Assembly (NCBI GenBank): GCA_032260385.1
Contig: JAVVEL010000008.1
Coordinates: 1-64,000 of the forward strand
Reading direction: 5' to 3'
DNA from: UBA9300 sp032260385
GTDB lineage: Bacteria > Bacteroidota > Bacteroidia > Bacteroidales > VadinHA17
Length of the DNA stretch: 64,000 bases
Position numbers and translations under genes: made by a program. The notes under the pieces were generated by a model. That model saw only the letters and a list, made by a program, of their open reading frames with translations, had not been told where the DNA came from and ran no database searches. Shown here one piece after another: positions 1-8,665 of the stretch (within the stretch, counting starts at the first letter, position 1; each line of letters begins with the position of its first letter).

Positions 1-192
1 AGGTTATTTACAGATGAGGATGTTGAGAACCTGCAAATGATTCATTACCTGTTAAAAGAGAAGGGAATGACAATTGCTGGCGTAAAGAAAAAAATGTCTG
101 AAAACCCTGATGACGCCAGGAAAACACATGAAGTTATTGAGTCGCTTAAAAAAATCCGGACCATGCTTGTCTCAATAAGAGACAATATTTAG
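1..192 (+). CDS. MerR-family transcriptional regulator, C-terminal part (partial)
   Basis: The reading frame is open from base 1 and ends at TAG 190-192, giving 63 residues; the 5' part is outside the window. The visible part begins RLFTDEDVENLQMIHYLL and continues KEKGMTIAGVKKKM, which is the second half of a MerR winged-helix DNA-binding domain (the 'Y/RLFTdeDv..L..I..Ll.ekGmtl.gikk.l' pattern), followed by a short helical tail. The short tail without a ligand domain fits the small Bacteroidetes MerR regulators. The target is unknown. It converges on the HerA-like gene with one base between the two stop codons. Confidence 0.8.
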   Translation, partial: RLFTDEDVENLQMIHYLLKEKGMTIAGVKKKMSENPDDARKTHEVIESLKKIRTMLVSIRDNI

Positions 193-193
193 A

Positions 194-1738
194 TCATTTT
201 ATTGCTTTTGACAGTATTCCCAGAACACCCCTTATAAAGGTGGCACTTGTCAGGACTTTTACCACGGGGCTGGTGGCTGTTCTTCTTCTGCCGGTGGTTT
301 TACGGCCTGTTTTTTTTACGGTCCCTTCTTTTTTCTGCTTTTCCTTTTCTTCCCTTGCTGCCTTCTCTTCAGCCTGTTTCTCAATGGTTTTTATCTTGGC
401 ACCAAGAATCTCGTAAGCACTTTCACGATCAATGGTCCGGCTGTATTTGCCAACGAGTCCGGAAGCTTTGTTAATTTCATTTATCTCTTCAGCACTCAAT
501 ATATCCATCCTGCTCATCGGGGCCCTCATCATTGTTACGACAAGTGGGCTTGGCCTTCCTTTTTCATTAAGGGCTGTTACCAGGGCTTCACCTGTTCCCA
601 GCGAGGTTATGACCTCGTCCGTTTTGTAATATTCGGATATAGGATAATTTTCAGCTGTCAGCTTAATGGCCTTCCTGTCAGCGGCAGTGAAGGCCCGCAA
701 TGCATGCTGCACTTTTAAACCAAGCTGTGAAAGCACTCCTGCCGGAATGTCAGTTGGATTCTGTGTGACAAAAAATACACCTACACCTTTGGAACGTATA
801 AGTTTAACCATGTTTTCAATCTGGCCAAGAAGTGTTTTACTTGCCTCATCAAAGATAAGATGGGCTTCGTCAATGAAGATTACCAGCTCAGGCTTATCGA
901 CATCACCTTTCTCAGGCATCTGGTCATATACTTCTGCAAGCAGGCTTAACATAAAGGTTGAGAATAGCTTTGGCCTGTCCTGTATATCTGTCAGCCGTAC
1001 TATGTTTATATATCCGTTGCCGCTGCTGTCGCGCCTCATAAGATCATGAATATCAAAAGATAACTCACCAAAGAATATATCGGCATCCTGTTGCTCCAGC
1101 TCAATTATTTTGCGAAGTATTATCCCGGTTGATGAGGTGGAAATCCTGCCGTATTCATTCTCAAATTCATCCTTGCCTTCCTCTGTGGCATACCTGATAA
1201 TCTTTTTGAGATCCTTGAGGTCAAGGAGAGGCAAATGATGGTCGTCACAATACTTGAATATGACAGACATGATCCCTGCCTGTGTTTCGTTCAGATCAAG
1301 TACCCTGGAAAGCAGCACAGGCCCGAATTCGGAAACGGTTGCTCTCAGCCTCACTCCGTCCTGCTGCGAAAGAGAAAATAATTCAACAGGGAAGCCCTTG
1401 GCAGTATATGGCAATCCTATTTTTTCATGCCTTTCAGTAATAAAGGACTTTTCTTCACCCGGCCTGGCTATTCCGCTCAGATCTCCTTTCACATCCATCA
1501 GAAGCACCGGAACTCCCTTTTTAGACAGGTGCTCTGAAATAATTTGCAGAGATTTGGTTTTACCTGTGCCTGTTGCACCTGAAATAAGCCCGTGCCTGTT
1601 CATTGTTTTTAAAGGAACCTTTATAAAAGCACCCGGGATTGTCTCACCATCAATCATTGCGCTGCCAAGAACAATATAATCTCCTTTGCAGGTATAAGAA
1701 GTGTTAATATGTTCGGTAAAAGCTTCTTTTTTTTCCAT
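194..1738 (-). CDS. HerA-like ATPase, DUF853 (YjgR) family
   Basis: 514 residues. A Walker A motif (GATGTGKTKSLQ) lies near residue 54 and a Walker B (LVIFIDEAHLIF) near residue 285, the arrangement of the DUF853/HerA-like P-loop ATPases related to FtsK/HerA. The N-terminal beta-rich stretch (about residues 1-45) fits the HAS-barrel-like leader of this family. The C-terminus from about residue 450 is a very Lys/Glu-rich, probably helical and disordered tail (EEKAAREEKEKQKKEG, then KKTGRKTTGRRR) and ends in a short hydrophobic segment. The family is widespread and its substrate is not established; a DNA- or protein-remodelling ATPase is an inference. Monocistronic on this strand, with an AT-rich 327-bp upstream region. 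Confidence 0.85.
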   Translation of the reverse strand: MEKKEAFTEHINTSYTCKGDYIVLGSAMIDGETIPGAFIKVPLKTMNRHGLISGATGTGKTKSLQIISEHLSKKGVPVLLMDVKGDLSGIARPGEEKSFITERHEKIGLPYTAKGFPVELFSLSQQDGVRLRATVSEFGPVLLSRVLDLNETQAGIMSVIFKYCDDHHLPLLDLKDLKKIIRYATEEGKDEFENEYGRISTSSTGIILRKIIELEQQDADIFFGELSFDIHDLMRRDSSGNGYINIVRLTDIQDRPKLFSTFMLSLLAEVYDQMPEKGDVDKPELVIFIDEAHLIFDEASKTLLGQIENMVKLIRSKGVGVFFVTQNPTDIPAGVLSQLGLKVQHALRAFTAADRKAIKLTAENYPISEYYKTDEVITSLGTGEALVTALNEKGRPSPLVVTMMRAPMSRMDILSAEEINEINKASGLVGKYSRTIDRESAYEILGAKIKTIEKQAEEKAAREEKEKQKKEGTVKKTGRKTTGRRRTATSPVVKVLTSATFIRGVLGILSKAIK

Positions 1739-2065
1739 AATATTTTTCTTAATTCAAGAATTGAGTGGGCTATCATACTTTTAAAGCAGATAATATACTA
1801 ATAAATTATTGTAAATATCCATTATATAAGACACCCGGGGAGAGTTAATTCGATTTTGCATGCTTAAAATTATTAAATATTTTGATTTTTTATTAAATTT
1901 ATAAAATCAAATTTCCGGCCCTTCTGAAGTTCCTGATACGGTAAATAAAGAGTTTTTTTCAAGTTAGAGAAGTCAGGTAAGCGAAGTCTAATAATGATAT
2001 ATGTATCTTTGATGAACAATTAAACATAATTAAGCACATAAATATTTTAATCTAAACCTAAGACT
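1739..2065. other. AT-rich divergent intergenic region
   Basis: 327 bp between the divergent HerA-like gene and yegP. No open frame of useful length and no RNA gene recognised. The only specific signal seen is an exact TAnnTTTG element at 2004-2011 facing yegP. Runs of A and T dominate 1780-1960. Confidence 0.6.
2004..2011 (+). promoter_or_regulatory. Candidate -7 promoter element for yegP
   Basis: TATCTTTG is an exact match to the Bacteroidetes -7 consensus TAnnTTTG. It lies 54 bp upstream of the yegP ATG, giving an expected leader of roughly 50 nt. No convincing -33 element was seen at the usual spacing. Confidence 0.45.
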
Positions 2066-2401
2066 ATGGCAAAATTTGAAGTATACCAGAGTGGTAAAAA
2101 AAATGAATACCGTTTTCGCCTGAAAGCTGATAACGGTCAGACAATTCTCAGCAGTGAAGGCTATACAAATAAGGCATCCTGCATTAACGGGATAGAATCG
2201 GTAAGGAAAAATTCTGTTGATGCCAAGAGATTTACCAAGGCAACAACACCTTCCAACATGTTCCGTTTCGAGTTACTGGCAGGCAATAACCAGACTATTG
2301 GAGTAAGTCAGAATTATAAAAGTGAAAGCGGCCGTAACAATGGAATGGATTCAGTGAAAAGAAATGCTGTTAAAGCACAGATAAAAGATCTCACTGAATA
2401 A
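2066..2401 (+). CDS. YegP-family protein (two DUF1508 repeats)
   Basis: 111 residues made of two copies of a short beta-beta-alpha unit: residues 1-52 (MAKFEVYQSGKKNEYRFRLK, ending in GIESVRKNS) and residues 58-106 (FRFELLAGNNQTIGVSQ, ending in GMDSVKRNA). Both show the DUF1508 pattern 'F.l.a.NgqvI..Se.Y.sk....gI.sVkkNa'. This matches E. coli YegP in length and repeat number. The biochemical function of the family is unknown. Single gene with its own candidate promoter; downstream is a long inverted repeat. Confidence 0.9.
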   Translation: MAKFEVYQSGKKNEYRFRLKADNGQTILSSEGYTNKASCINGIESVRKNSVDAKRFTKATTPSNMFRFELLAGNNQTIGVSQNYKSESGRNNGMDSVKRNAVKAQIKDLTE

Positions 2402-2424
2402 ATTCGATGCCTTTTTAGTGTACA

Positions 2425-2530
2425 CGGGGGTGTGTCAGAAGCCGTAGCCTTTGTTTTTTAACAGGACTATAAGTTTCAATATTGTCAATAATCAATATTA
2501 AAATTATAAGCGGCTTTTGTGACACCCCCG
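2425..2530. repeat. Imperfect 20-bp inverted repeat bracketing an 66-bp AT-rich core
   Basis: Left arm 2425-2444 and right arm 2511-2530 are reverse complements at 17 of 20 positions (CGGGGGTGT at the outside, AAGCCG at the inside). The core holds a second dyad, AATATTG 2478-2484 with CAATATT 2493-2499. The whole 106-bp unit sits between yegP and the Nif3-like gene. It could be a non-autonomous element (MITE-like), or a large RNA hairpin. No clear target-site duplication was found. Confidence 0.6.
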
Positions 2531-2569
2531 GCTTTTATGACAGTTTTAATTCCTAAAAAATGAGCCCTG

Positions 2570-3679
2570 ATGAAATTGCAAGACCTGCTTAATTACCTGG
2601 AATCATCAGTTCCTCCTGCCTTCCAGGAGTCGTATGACAATTCCGGCCTGCAGGTTGGAAACGCCCAAAGCAATGTTGATTCTGTTCTTTTATGTCTGGA
2701 TGTAACGGAAGAAATTATTGATGAAGCAGATTCGATAGACTGCCGCCTTATTATATCGCACCATCCCCTTATTTTTCAGCCATTGAAAAGGATAAGCGGA
2801 AAGACACCGGTGGAACGTGTTATAAGCAAAGCCATTCTTAAGAATATCTCTATATACAGCATGCATACCAACCTTGATTTGATAAGGGGCGGGGTAAGCT
2901 ACCGTATGGCTGAAATGCTGGGAATGAAAGATATTGAAGCATTGGTCCCCCTGGATAATAAATTGCTGAAACTTGTGGTCTTTGTTCCCCTGTCATATGC
3001 TACAAAGGTGAGGGAGGCAATATTCGATGCAGGTGCTGGCCACATAGGTAATTATGACAGGTGCAGCTATAATGTAAGGGGAGAAGGCACCTTCAGGGCA
3101 GGACCCTCTGCCGAGCCCTTTGCCGGTGAACCCGGCAGGGAACATACAGAGGAAGAAGTCAGGGTGGAAACCGTACTGCCGGTTCATATAAAAAACAGTG
3201 TGCTGAAGGCAATGATCGATGCTCATCCCTACCAGGAAGCGGCATATGACCTTTACCGGATAGAAAATACTGTCCCGGGCGCAGGGCTTGGCTGTGTTGG
3301 CAGATTTGACGATGAGATCAGTGATATTGACCTTATTAAAAAGCTGGGTGAGCTTTTTCAGGCTGAAGTCATAAGACATACCGCAACAGTGGGCAGGAAG
3401 ATTAAAAAACTGGCTGTCATGGGTGGATCGGGTGCTTCCTATACAGGAAAAGCAATCGCAGCCGGTGTTGATGCTTTTATTACTTCAGACATAAAGTATC
3501 ATTCATTCTTTGAAGCTGATAACAGGATACTCCTGGCTGATATTGGTCATTATGAAAGTGAAAAACCGTCTCTTGTAATTTTGCATGAGTTAATTACAAA
3601 AAAATTCCCTAAATTTGCAGTCCGTTTTTCAGAAATAAATACAAATCCAGTAAATTATTCACAGGCATGGAAAAAGTGA
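2570..3679 (+). CDS. Nif3-like dinuclear metal-centre protein (YbgI/YqfO family)
   Basis: 369 residues, the long form of the Nif3 family. The N-terminal Nif3 part carries the metal-ligand motifs ISHHPLIF (near residue 64) and MHTNLD (near residue 99). Residues about 127-230 form the inserted PII/CutA-like domain of the YqfO type (LVVFVPLSYATKVREAI, then AHPYQEAAYDLYRIEN). The C-terminal half (GGSGASYTGKAIAAGVDAF, DIGHYESEKP) completes the metal site. Often annotated as 'GTP cyclohydrolase 1 type 2 homolog', but the physiological reaction is not established. Its last 13 bases overlap the next gene, so the two are translationally coupled; this pairing is common in Bacteroidetes. Confidence 0.93.
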   Translation: MKLQDLLNYLESSVPPAFQESYDNSGLQVGNAQSNVDSVLLCLDVTEEIIDEADSIDCRLIISHHPLIFQPLKRISGKTPVERVISKAILKNISIYSMHTNLDLIRGGVSYRMAEMLGMKDIEALVPLDNKLLKLVVFVPLSYATKVREAIFDAGAGHIGNYDRCSYNVRGEGTFRAGPSAEPFAGEPGREHTEEEVRVETVLPVHIKNSVLKAMIDAHPYQEAAYDLYRIENTVPGAGLGCVGRFDDEISDIDLIKKLGELFQAEVIRHTATVGRKIKKLAVMGGSGASYTGKAIAAGVDAFITSDIKYHSFFEADNRILLADIGHYESEKPSLVILHELITKKFPKFAVRFSEINTNPVNYSQAWKK

Positions 3680-4428
3680 AAGCAGCTGAAAAAGAAATGA
3701 CCGTTGAAGAGAAGTTGCAGGCATTGTATCGACTGCAGGTTGTTGATTCAGAAATAGATAAAATTAAAACACTCAGGGGCGAACTGCCCCTGGAAGTACA
3801 GGACCTTGAAGATGAGGTCGAGGGACTTGAAACACGTATCGGGAAATTGATTGATGAATTTAAGGAGATTGAAGCTGCGGTTAAGCAAAAACAAAATGAA
3901 ATAATCGCTGCTGAAAGCCTTATTAAGAAATATGAGGAGCAGCAAAACAATGTCAGAAACAACCGTGAGTATGACTCCCTGTCAAAAGAAATTGAATTCC
4001 AGACTCTCGAAATAGAGCTGTGCAATAAAAAAATAAAGGAATTTACGGTTCTCAGGGATGAAAAGGCCGGGGTGATTGAAGAATCACAAAAAAACCTGGA
4101 TGAGCGCAAGGCTGACCTGGAAAATAAAAAGTCAGAACTGGATTCAATCATTGCAGATACGAAGAAAGAAGAGGAATCACTTATTGTGGAATCCGGGAAA
4201 ATAAGCGTAACAATTGAGGAACGGTTGTTTACCGCATACAGGCGAATTCGTCAGAATGCCAGGAACGGACTGGCTGTTGTGCCCGTACAAAGGGACGCCT
4301 GCGGTGGATGTTTTAACCAGATACCCCCGCAACGCCAGCTCGATATCAGATCACGCAAGAAAATTATCGTATGTGAATACTGCGGACGTATTCTTGTTGA
4401 TGATGATATACTGGATGAAGAAAAATAA
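3667..4428 (+). CDS. Coiled-coil protein with C-terminal zinc ribbon (CT398/DUF164-like)
   Basis: 253 residues. Residues about 15-175 are a long, highly charged helical coiled-coil hairpin, and residues about 203-243 form a C4 zinc ribbon with the pairs CGGC and CEYC (DACGGCFNQIPPQ, then IIVCEYCGRIL). This is the layout of the 'zinc ribbon domain-containing protein' family exemplified by chlamydial CT398. A role as a nucleic-acid or flagellar/secretion-associated scaffold has been proposed in other phyla, but none is demonstrated here. It starts inside the end of the Nif3-like gene. Confidence 0.88.
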   Translation: MEKVKAAEKEMTVEEKLQALYRLQVVDSEIDKIKTLRGELPLEVQDLEDEVEGLETRIGKLIDEFKEIEAAVKQKQNEIIAAESLIKKYEEQQNNVRNNREYDSLSKEIEFQTLEIELCNKKIKEFTVLRDEKAGVIEESQKNLDERKADLENKKSELDSIIADTKKEEESLIVESGKISVTIEERLFTAYRRIRQNARNGLAVVPVQRDACGGCFNQIPPQRQLDIRSRKKIIVCEYCGRILVDDDILDEEK

Positions 4429-4535
4429 AATTTACACCAGGTCAAATATCTGACTTCTGCCCTGCTTAATCCATTATTCCGGCACTTTTTTGTAACTTAG
4501 CATTGTAGCAGTAACACCAATGCAGAGCTAAGCCA

Positions 4536-6542
4536 ATGAATGAATTCCATAAACAAATACTGGAAGGGCTGCCTGATGAATTACCTGATGTAAAACCTTA
4601 TGACGAGGGTATTAATCATGCCCCGAAGCGAAAAGATATCCTTAACAGTGAGGAAAAATGTCTCGCGGTACGAAATGCCCTCAGATATTTTCCTGAAAAA
4701 TTCCATGGAGCGCTTGCTCCTGAATTTGCCGCGGAATTAATGAAATACGGACGGATTTATATGTACAGGTTCAGACCTGACTACGAAATCAGGGCAAGGA
4801 ATATTGATGATTATCCACATAAGTCAAGACAGGCTGCGGCAATAATGCTGATGATAAGCAATAACCTGGACAAGACCGTTGCCCAGCACCCGCACGAGCT
4901 TATAACCTACGGAGGAAATGGCGCAGTCTTCCAGAACTGGGCACAGTACAGGCTGGTGATGAAATACCTTGCCACCATAACCGACAGGCAAACCCTCGTA
5001 ATATATTCGGGTCATCCACTGGGGGTCTTCCCTTCCCACAGGGAGGCTCCAAGAGTTGTAGTGAGCAACGGGATGGTGATCCCAAATTATTCTTCAAGTG
5101 ACGACTGGGAAAGATTTAATGCTCTGGGTGTCAGTCAGTATGGACAAATGACAGCCGGGTCTTATATGTATATTGGCCCACAGGGTATTGTACACGGGAC
5201 AACAATAACCATCCTTAATGCCTGCAGACGCATCTCAGCGAAAAAAGACAGTGCCGGCACCAGGCTCTTCGTGTCTTCCGGCCTTGGCGGCATGTCAGGT
5301 GCACAGGCCAAGGCAGCAAGCATCGCCGGTGTTGTGTCAGTAATAGCTGAAGTAAATCCCAAAGCAATAAAGAAAAGATTTTCCCAGGGCTGGATCGATG
5401 AGGTGGTCGAAGATATCGATAAGCTGGCGACAGGGATAAGAAGGGCGCAGGAGAAGGGTGATCCGGTATCAATGGCCTATTATGGTAACATCGTTGATGT
5501 ATGGGAGAATCTGGCTGAGAAAAATATTAGTGTCGACCTGGGTTCAGACCAGACTTCACTGCACAATCCCTGGTCAGGAGGATATTATCCTGTTGGTCTG
5601 AGTTTTGAAGAAGCCAACAGGCTGATGTCTGTGAATCCGGGCGAATTCAGGAAGATAGTGCAGCAATCACTGAGGAGGCAGGTTAAGGCAATAAATCACC
5701 ATAGCTCTCTGGGTACTTATTTTTTCGATTATGGCAATGCCTTCCTGCTTGAGGCATCCCGGGCGGGCGCGGATATTATGACACCTGACGGGAAATTCAG
5801 ATACCCCAGCTATGTGCAGGACATTATGGGTCCGCTGTGTTTCGATTATGGATTCGGACCTTTCAGATGGGTTTGCTGCTCGAATAAGGCTGCTGACCTT
5901 GAAGTGACCGACGGGATTGCCTGCGAAGTGCTTGAGGATATTGCCGGCCGCTCACCGGTGCAGATTAAACAGCAAATGCTTGATAATATACAGTGGATAA
6001 GGGCAGCAGGGGAGAACAGGCTTGTGGTTGGTTCACAGGCAAGAATACTGTATGCCGACGCCGAAGGAAGGATTGAGATTGCCATGGCATTTAACGATGC
6101 AATAAAAAAAGGCATTATAAGCCAGCCTGTAGTACTTGGACGTGATCACCATGATGTATCGGGAACAGATTCTCCTTTCAGGGAGACATCAAACATATAT
6201 GACGGTTCAAGCTTTACCGCCGATATGGCAATACAGAATGTAATTGGTGACTCCTTCAGGGGTGCCACCTGGGTAAGTATTCATAATGGGGGAGGTGTTG
6301 GATGGGGAGAAGTGATAAACGGGGGATTTGGCTTATTGCTTGATGGCTCGGATGAAGCAGCCCGGAGACTCAAAATGATGCTTCACTGGGACGTAAATAA
6401 CGGTATTGCGCGACGTAGCTGGGCAAGAAATGACGGAGCCAGGTTCGCCGCCGTACGTGAGATGGAACGAAATCCTGAAATGAAAATAACCATGCCTCAT
6501 ATAGCCGATGATAATCTTATAAACGGGCTTTTCAAAGACTAA
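4536..6542 (+). CDS. hutU: Urocanate hydratase
   Basis: 668 residues, longer than the ~555-residue proteobacterial enzyme and like the Bacteroidetes form. It converts urocanate to imidazolonepropionate, the second step of histidine breakdown, using tightly bound NAD+. The family block YSGHPLGVFPSHREAPRVVV lies near residue 150, the NAD-binding Gly-rich motif GLGGMSGAQ near residue 248, and a CCSNKAADLE segment near residue 448 aligns with the conserved active-site Cys region. No hutH, hutI or ftcD gene is in the window, so the pathway partners must be elsewhere. Its stop overlaps by four bases the stop of the convergent CoA-binding gene. Confidence 0.95.
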   Translation: MNEFHKQILEGLPDELPDVKPYDEGINHAPKRKDILNSEEKCLAVRNALRYFPEKFHGALAPEFAAELMKYGRIYMYRFRPDYEIRARNIDDYPHKSRQAAAIMLMISNNLDKTVAQHPHELITYGGNGAVFQNWAQYRLVMKYLATITDRQTLVIYSGHPLGVFPSHREAPRVVVSNGMVIPNYSSSDDWERFNALGVSQYGQMTAGSYMYIGPQGIVHGTTITILNACRRISAKKDSAGTRLFVSSGLGGMSGAQAKAASIAGVVSVIAEVNPKAIKKRFSQGWIDEVVEDIDKLATGIRRAQEKGDPVSMAYYGNIVDVWENLAEKNISVDLGSDQTSLHNPWSGGYYPVGLSFEEANRLMSVNPGEFRKIVQQSLRRQVKAINHHSSLGTYFFDYGNAFLLEASRAGADIMTPDGKFRYPSYVQDIMGPLCFDYGFGPFRWVCCSNKAADLEVTDGIACEVLEDIAGRSPVQIKQQMLDNIQWIRAAGENRLVVGSQARILYADAEGRIEIAMAFNDAIKKGIISQPVVLGRDHHDVSGTDSPFRETSNIYDGSSFTADMAIQNVIGDSFRGATWVSIHNGGGVGWGEVINGGFGLLLDGSDEAARRLKMMLHWDVNNGIARRSWARNDGARFAAVREMERNPEMKITMPHIADDNLINGLFKD

Positions 6543-6904
6543 AATTTACCATTGTTAAGCATTATCAGCATGCATCCGTTAACGATCTCAATACCCTCTT
6601 TGCCTGCCATCTCTGCAAATTCCGGATTCCATGTGCCCGGATTGAAAATTATACGTGCAGGCTCGAGCGATAAGATATACTCGTAATATTCCACCTGGTT
6701 TTTTGGGTTAAGGTAAAACGTGACTGTATGCACCGGTCCGATATCCAGGGGCTTCCCTTTTCTTATTTTAATACCATCAAGATCATAATCCTTCCTGCCA
6801 ATGGCAATTACCGGTATACTTCTTCTCTGAAGACTCCTGACAGCCTTATAGGCAAACCTGTCAGGTTTCGGACTGGCGCCAAGTACAAGGGTGGTTTTTT
6901 CCAT
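6539..6904 (-). CDS. CoA-binding domain protein (small Rossmann fold)
   Basis: 121 residues forming a single CoA_binding Rossmann domain. The N-terminal GASPKPDRFAYKAV loop binds the nucleotide, followed by a strand-helix series and the typical block FNPGTWNPEF near residue 94 ('...PGa.n.E...a...GI.vv.gC'). The C-terminal GIEIVNGCMLIML contains the conserved Gly-Cys. This resembles the succinyl-CoA synthetase alpha-like N-terminal domain found alone in many bacteria (YccU-like). The true ligand and role are unknown. It lies downstream of ispF on the same strand, 45 bp away. Confidence 0.85.
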   Translation of the reverse strand: MEKTTLVLGASPKPDRFAYKAVRSLQRRSIPVIAIGRKDYDLDGIKIRKGKPLDIGPVHTVTFYLNPKNQVEYYEYILSLEPARIIFNPGTWNPEFAEMAGKEGIEIVNGCMLIMLNNGKF

Positions 6905-6949
6905 TCTTCTTTAACCTGTAATTATTTGTTAGTTAATGACAAATATCTG

Positions 6950-7438
6950 TTAATTGGATTCACATTTTTCAAGCAGGACATTTGCTATGGCTGCAACCCC
7001 TTCGCCGCGGCCTGCAAATCCCATCTTTTCAGTAGTTGTTGCTTTAACCGAGACCAATTCTTTTTCAATCGAGCAAATTTCTGCAAGGCTTATTTTCATT
7101 TTTTCAATGTAGGCTGAAAGTCTGGGTTCCTCAAGGCAGATAGTACTGTCAATATTTATAATCTGAAATCCTTTAGCCCTTATTAAAGCAAGTGTTTCTT
7201 TCAAAAGGATCCTGCTGTCGATTCCTTTGTATTTTTCATCAGTGTCGGGAAAGTGGTATCCTATGTCCCTCAATCCTGCAGCTCCCAGCAGGGCATCGCA
7301 TATGGCATGAATCAATACATCCCCGTCAGAATGGGCCAGGCATCCTTTGCCTGATGGTATACTTATACCTCCCAGCCAGAGGAGCCTTCCTTCCACAAGT
7401 TTATGAAAATCTATGCCCTGTCCGGTACGTATATTCAT
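6950..7438 (-). CDS. ispF: 2-C-methyl-D-erythritol 2,4-cyclodiphosphate synthase
   Basis: 162 residues, the standard length. It forms the cyclic diphosphate of the non-mevalonate isoprenoid pathway. The metal ligands Asp8 and His10 are in GIDFHKL, the third His in HSDGDVLIHAICDALLGA (residues about 38-55), the CDP-pocket segment is DIGYHFPDTD, and the C-terminal TTEKMGFAGRGEG is the family signature. It is encoded 12 bp downstream of porV on the same strand. The ispF-porV-porU linkage is also seen in other Bacteroidetes and is probably positional rather than functional. Confidence 0.96.
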   Translation of the reverse strand: MNIRTGQGIDFHKLVEGRLLWLGGISIPSGKGCLAHSDGDVLIHAICDALLGAAGLRDIGYHFPDTDEKYKGIDSRILLKETLALIRAKGFQIINIDSTICLEEPRLSAYIEKMKISLAEICSIEKELVSVKATTTEKMGFAGRGEGVAAIANVLLEKCESN

Positions 7439-7450
7439 TAAGGTGATTAT

Positions 7451-8602
7451 TTAATTTCTGAAAGCATCAAAGTCGAAAGAAAGCGAGAACCTCAGCGTAC
7501 GGGCAAGTGGGTGATTATTGACCAGTGGCATAAGATAGGAGAAATCAAGGGCAAAGACGCTCATCCTGAAACCTGCACCGGCCGTAAAATATTTCCTGTT
7601 GCCTTTGCTGGCATGCTCATGGAAATATCCCGCCCTTATGGCAAACTGTTTATTGTACCAGTATTCCGCACCAAAGGAGTAGCTTATCTCGTTCAGTTCT
7701 TCCTTAAAGCCTCCCGGTGCATCTGCAAAAGACTGAAAAATCGCCAGGGGTACAGCCACATTAGGATCCTTGCCGGCAATTATCTCTCCCGTGTCAGGGT
7801 CATACTGTGGTGGTGTCGGAACCAGGAGCTTGTTAAAATCAATAGCAAAGGCTAACTCATTGAACCTGTCGAGTTCAATATTCAGGGCAGGGCCCAGCCT
7901 GAAATTTATTGGTATAAAATCAGGATCATTCTCATCGGTGTAGGATATCTTGGCACCAATGTTTGATATGTTTGTCCCGGCTGAAATAGTGGCATCTTTT
8001 GATCCTATTGACAGATCGTTAGTGTAATAGAATGATATATCGGAAGCAAAGGACATCCCCGGTTTGGTTTCTGTCCCACCTGCCGGGAAGCCCCCCGTAA
8101 GGTTGGAATATATGAACCTGAAAGCTATGCCTCCTGAAAAATGGTCCGTAAGCAACCTTGAATATGCTGCATCAAGTGCAAACTCATTGGGTCTGAAATT
8201 ACGTTCAACATTACCCCAGTCGTCAGTAAAGGGTATGTCTCCCAGACTTGAATACAGGAGGCTTGAACTGACAACCTGTTTGTCATCGATACGGTAATAC
8301 CCGGCAAGGTAGGCTATATTGATATCGGGTACCAGGGTACGTAACCAGGGTGAATATGAAATACCAACCCCTCCGTCTCCGTCAATGAAGGCATATTTTG
8401 CAGGGTTCCAGTGCATACTGTAAATATCGGGAGAGGTGGCTACACCTGCATCTCCCATTGCTCCTGCCCTTGAGTCAGGTGCAATCAGCAGGAAGGGTAC
8501 AACGTACTGAATGGCATTCAGTTCCTCAGTTTCCTGGGCCGACGCAAACCATGAAGATGAAAGGCTGAAAAATATACAGGCAATTACTAGTTTTGTTTTC
8601 AT
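7451..8602 (-). CDS. porV: Type IX secretion system outer-membrane protein PorV (LptO)
   Basis: 383 residues with an N-terminal signal peptide ending in SSWFASAQ. The body is a 14-strand-type outer-membrane beta-barrel, seen as alternating aromatic/Gly strands. The family-specific region PDSRAGAMGDAGVATSPDIY lies near residue 42, followed by WNPAKYAF. PorV is the shuttle that carries T9SS substrates from the translocon to the PorU attachment complex. It lies 63 bp downstream of porU on the same strand and also has its own exact -7 element at 8623-8630. The C-terminus ends FSLSFDFDAFRN, with an aromatic residue near the end typical of barrels. Confidence 0.95.
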   Translation of the reverse strand: MKTKLVIACIFFSLSSSWFASAQETEELNAIQYVVPFLLIAPDSRAGAMGDAGVATSPDIYSMHWNPAKYAFIDGDGGVGISYSPWLRTLVPDINIAYLAGYYRIDDKQVVSSSLLYSSLGDIPFTDDWGNVERNFRPNEFALDAAYSRLLTDHFSGGIAFRFIYSNLTGGFPAGGTETKPGMSFASDISFYYTNDLSIGSKDATISAGTNISNIGAKISYTDENDPDFIPINFRLGPALNIELDRFNELAFAIDFNKLLVPTPPQYDPDTGEIIAGKDPNVAVPLAIFQSFADAPGGFKEELNEISYSFGAEYWYNKQFAIRAGYFHEHASKGNRKYFTAGAGFRMSVFALDFSYLMPLVNNHPLARTLRFSLSFDFDAFRN

Positions 8603-8622
8603 TAATTTTTATGTTAACTGTG

Positions 8623-8630
8623 CAAATATA
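8623..8630 (-). promoter_or_regulatory. Candidate -7 promoter element for porV
   Basis: The minus strand reads TATATTTG, an exact TAnnTTTG match, 20 bp upstream of the porV start. It suggests porV can be transcribed separately from porU. No clear -33 box at 19-bp spacing. Confidence 0.5.
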
Positions 8631-8665
8631 TAAACAATTTTGTGTTCTCTTTATTGTGTGCCTTT

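Noticed and set aside
3609..4151. 180-codon minus-strand frame rich in Ser and Phe
   Set aside because: Shadow of the Glu/Lys-rich coiled coil of the zinc-ribbon gene on the other strand.
4536..6542. A histidine-utilisation operon
   Set aside because: Only hutU is present; neighbours on both sides are unrelated and the downstream gene is convergent.
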